From the NCBI GenBank assembly GCA_020736575.1, contig JAGPYM010000002.1, positions 1,302,001 to 1,366,000 on the forward strand: a DNA stretch of 64,000 nucleotides. The letters are read 5' to 3'. Each line of letters begins with the position of its first letter. Positions within the stretch are counted from its first letter, which is position 1. The notes under the pieces are model-generated. The model made no database searches, was not told where the DNA came from, and was given only the letters and a program-made list of their open reading frames with translations. Below, piece by piece: positions 63,501-64,000 of this stretch. This DNA is from Thelonectria olida. Lineage: Eukaryota; Ascomycota; Sordariomycetes; Hypocreales; Nectriaceae. Both the position numbers and the translations under genes were made by a program.

Positions 63501-64000
63501 GTTCGAATCCGTCCTCCTGAGTTGTGCCTGGGCAGCAGGCTTGAATAGGTCCACATGACCCCCAGGACCTGCCGTGATTGTCTCGTTCTGGCGAGCAAGT
63601 CCGTTGCGAGTAAAAAAGTCATGAACTTTGTTGATATAGGCCTGATCGTACTCATCGTCTCGACGTGGAATTCTTACCCGGAAGGCGAGGTCTTTAGCCT
63701 GCTGATGAAGGTAAATGCGAATAACAGTGCCAGAGCTCAGTACCCATCTGACGGTTGGAGGCTCCGTCCTGCCCTTCGCCTTAGGATGGGAAGCAAGGAG
63801 TTGATTGTCAACAATGGTACCGTTCGTGGACTGGTCCTCGACCATGACACTGCCGTACTCGTTCACATAGATGCGAAAGTGAATGTTGCTCAAGCGACGG
63901 TGTGGGTCATTTTCAAAGGTTACGTCGCAACGAGCCGCGTTGCGTCCGAAGGCGAATCCAGCAGTCGGGTTCTTCAGCTGCGAAGAAAGTCGAAGTATGA
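60600..64000 (-). CDS. Rad53/Chk2-family FHA-kinase-FHA checkpoint kinase, 5' truncated by window
   Basis: Exons complement(60600..63185) and complement(63246..>64000); over 1,100 residues in view. A TTG often taken as a start at 63893 is internal: the FHA domain begins upstream (GFAFGRNAARCDVTFENDPHRRLSNIHF, N-to-C fragments read across it) and is open to the edge. FHA1 shows GR, SNIH and TNGT. The kinase has GKGAFAVVHKV, YAAKELEK, HRDVKPDN, DFGLSK, TFCGTLLYCAPE and a basic insert before DIWSLGG. A second FHA-like region near the C-terminus keeps GR and QINGY but has SRVPKYAF where SxxH is expected. The C-terminal tail is a charged coiled coil. Family knowledge: relays DNA damage and replication stress in the nucleus; N. 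crassa MUS-59 is the likely counterpart. The intron at 63186..63245 splits RVSH from PNIVRYIEH. Confidence 0.88.
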   Translation of the reverse strand, partial: ILRLSSQLKNPTAGFAFGRNAARCDVTFENDPHRRLSNIHFRIYVNEYGSVMVEDQSTNGTIVDNQLLASHPKAKGRTEPPTVRWVLSSGTVIRIYLHQQAKDLAFRVRIPRRDDEYDQAYINKVHDFFTRNGLARQNETITAGPGGHVDLFKPAAQAQLRRTDSNETTRVVTRSPSKRRETTHREWSGSGKYNRTGMIGKGAFAVVHKVTSKYDGLPYAAKELEKRRFIKNGVLDQKVENEMKIMQRVSHVSVTHPRPPHSEPKLTIGSQPNIVRYIEHFEWDDRLLIIIMEYVPGGDLGKLISDEGALGEEHARLVSQQLLSALGYLHANNITHRDVKPDNILINSLNPIDVKLTDFGLSKMVDSEQTFLRTFCGTLLYCAPEVYNEYAEFDDNGVRSRGKKVRRMPGQRYNHAVDIWSLGGVLFYTMTRSPPYPVKSGISYSELLKMIMTTRLNITPLQREGISEQAIDFLCRMLQRRPENRATVAELTGHPWLGAQSLVIEASQSFDEITDDDDMLGNFSQLQPQHYDEDRVSDSMGEESEKESSFGQPTQPPRLFGEVGVSAIGSSGVIPEDFLNLQNENPSMGETEILGDDVDEAYQSDDSQTAKGGTRRAISRQTTISIAQNQSADQLQSLVEEVASQSLGGNESVIHYLGTSHYSIQSSDFNTSKRKPRSVDTSDEFDENTPPGKPTMKRLKSEGNMDLLSNELVEEYKLLVCVPEIRRLGSGRQIDRPYMKVSFWAQDRKTWHLNYPEMTQLQCDAFSQAARDRSEEFAPGKSPLWDLAMKWFPPHPKGQSRSELPTFARAISNQSDQNMTDDGLEFPPTAPPMDLESIPDTLVPSVQIVVPVQDDTHNKRAVAMFESHPGSVISGISFPVTDSLVSFGRGPENTEVFQPRTESRVPKYAFKLLLWKEGEGYDPAKDPSKVPAPWQSDSADDPNSYTFYISTKATMGIQINGYTLASSDAKNPTGPARHWTPLYNGDEVLIWKSNEPTVQTNITFRCFWGGSSRARGEDKTLRLANEEFAHRLDLACQRTEKRIRDVAEKRKREREANAEQEDRKRFVERERERSRVFERKRQDAINYLRARQPPTSRRGSPASAPPTSHAGRGFAAQPSRLSPDKENGFSLR

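Noticed and set aside
1..64000. tRNA genes
   Set aside because: I looked for GGTTCRANNCC B boxes on both strands outside coding exons. The few partial matches (for example near 25290 and 30905) lack an A box and a cloverleaf.

Overview
The window is nuclear DNA of a filamentous ascomycete, most likely a Sordariomycete and possibly hypocrealean. Three things point there. The genes have short introns of about 45-145 nt with GTRNGT-like donors, CTAAC/CTGAC branch points and YAG acceptors. Pyrimidine-rich leaders precede many starts. The gene set includes a fungal cellobiose-dehydrogenase-type cytochrome, APQ12, the S6K-type kinase Psk1, a Rad53-type FHA kinase and other ascomycete families. No transposon, CRISPR array or tRNA was recognised.

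Layout from left to right. 0-5 kb: a 5' part of a secreted DOMON/cytochrome b561 protein and a Psk1-like kinase, both on the minus strand. 6.7-10.3 kb: Prp4 (U4/U6 snRNP) and a Pch1/cyclin-T-like cyclin. 10.6-11.6 kb: an orphan-looking basic repeat protein. 12.27-12.45 kb: a U2 snRNA gene, followed by LSM8 and a nucleoside hydrolase. 18-25 kb: an ER-anchored charged protein and a 937-aa disordered acidic protein. 26-28.3 kb: APQ12 and GPN3. 28.3-34.5 kb: a 6-kb gene-poor stretch with an ankyrin-protein relic. 34.5-41.2 kb: a small conserved nuclear-type protein, a PI-PLC-X protein, a box C/D snoRNA cluster on the minus strand, and a mitochondrial-type protein. 42.3-47 kb: tubulin cofactor E, a CCCH zinc-finger protein and a pyridoxal-reductase-like aldo-keto reductase. 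47.9-54.6 kb: dynein intermediate chain, ATP synthase subunit e and oligosaccharyltransferase STT3. 56-59.7 kb: a disordered protein with a duplicated CxxC module and an in-frame UAG. 60.6-64 kb: a Rad53/MUS-59-like kinase running off the right edge.

The most interesting part is 38.4-39.5 kb, which carries no protein gene. On the minus strand it reads as an intron-rich non-coding host gene. It carries at least four convincing box C/D snoRNAs, and their guides match conserved rRNA segments: a U45-type guide, an snR41-type guide, an snR70/U43-type guide and a new-looking double-guide RNA. A fifth candidate is weaker. Homologues of two of these, snR41 and snR70, sit together in a polycistron in budding yeast.

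The window is unusually rich in RNA-processing genes (Prp4, LSM8, U2, snoRNAs, P-TEFb cyclin, GPN3). They do not form an operon, and nothing in the sequence shows that they are co-regulated.

Exon coordinates were worked out by hand from reading frame, splice signals and family alignment. rRNA complementarity and family names rest on remembered conserved sequences, not on a search.
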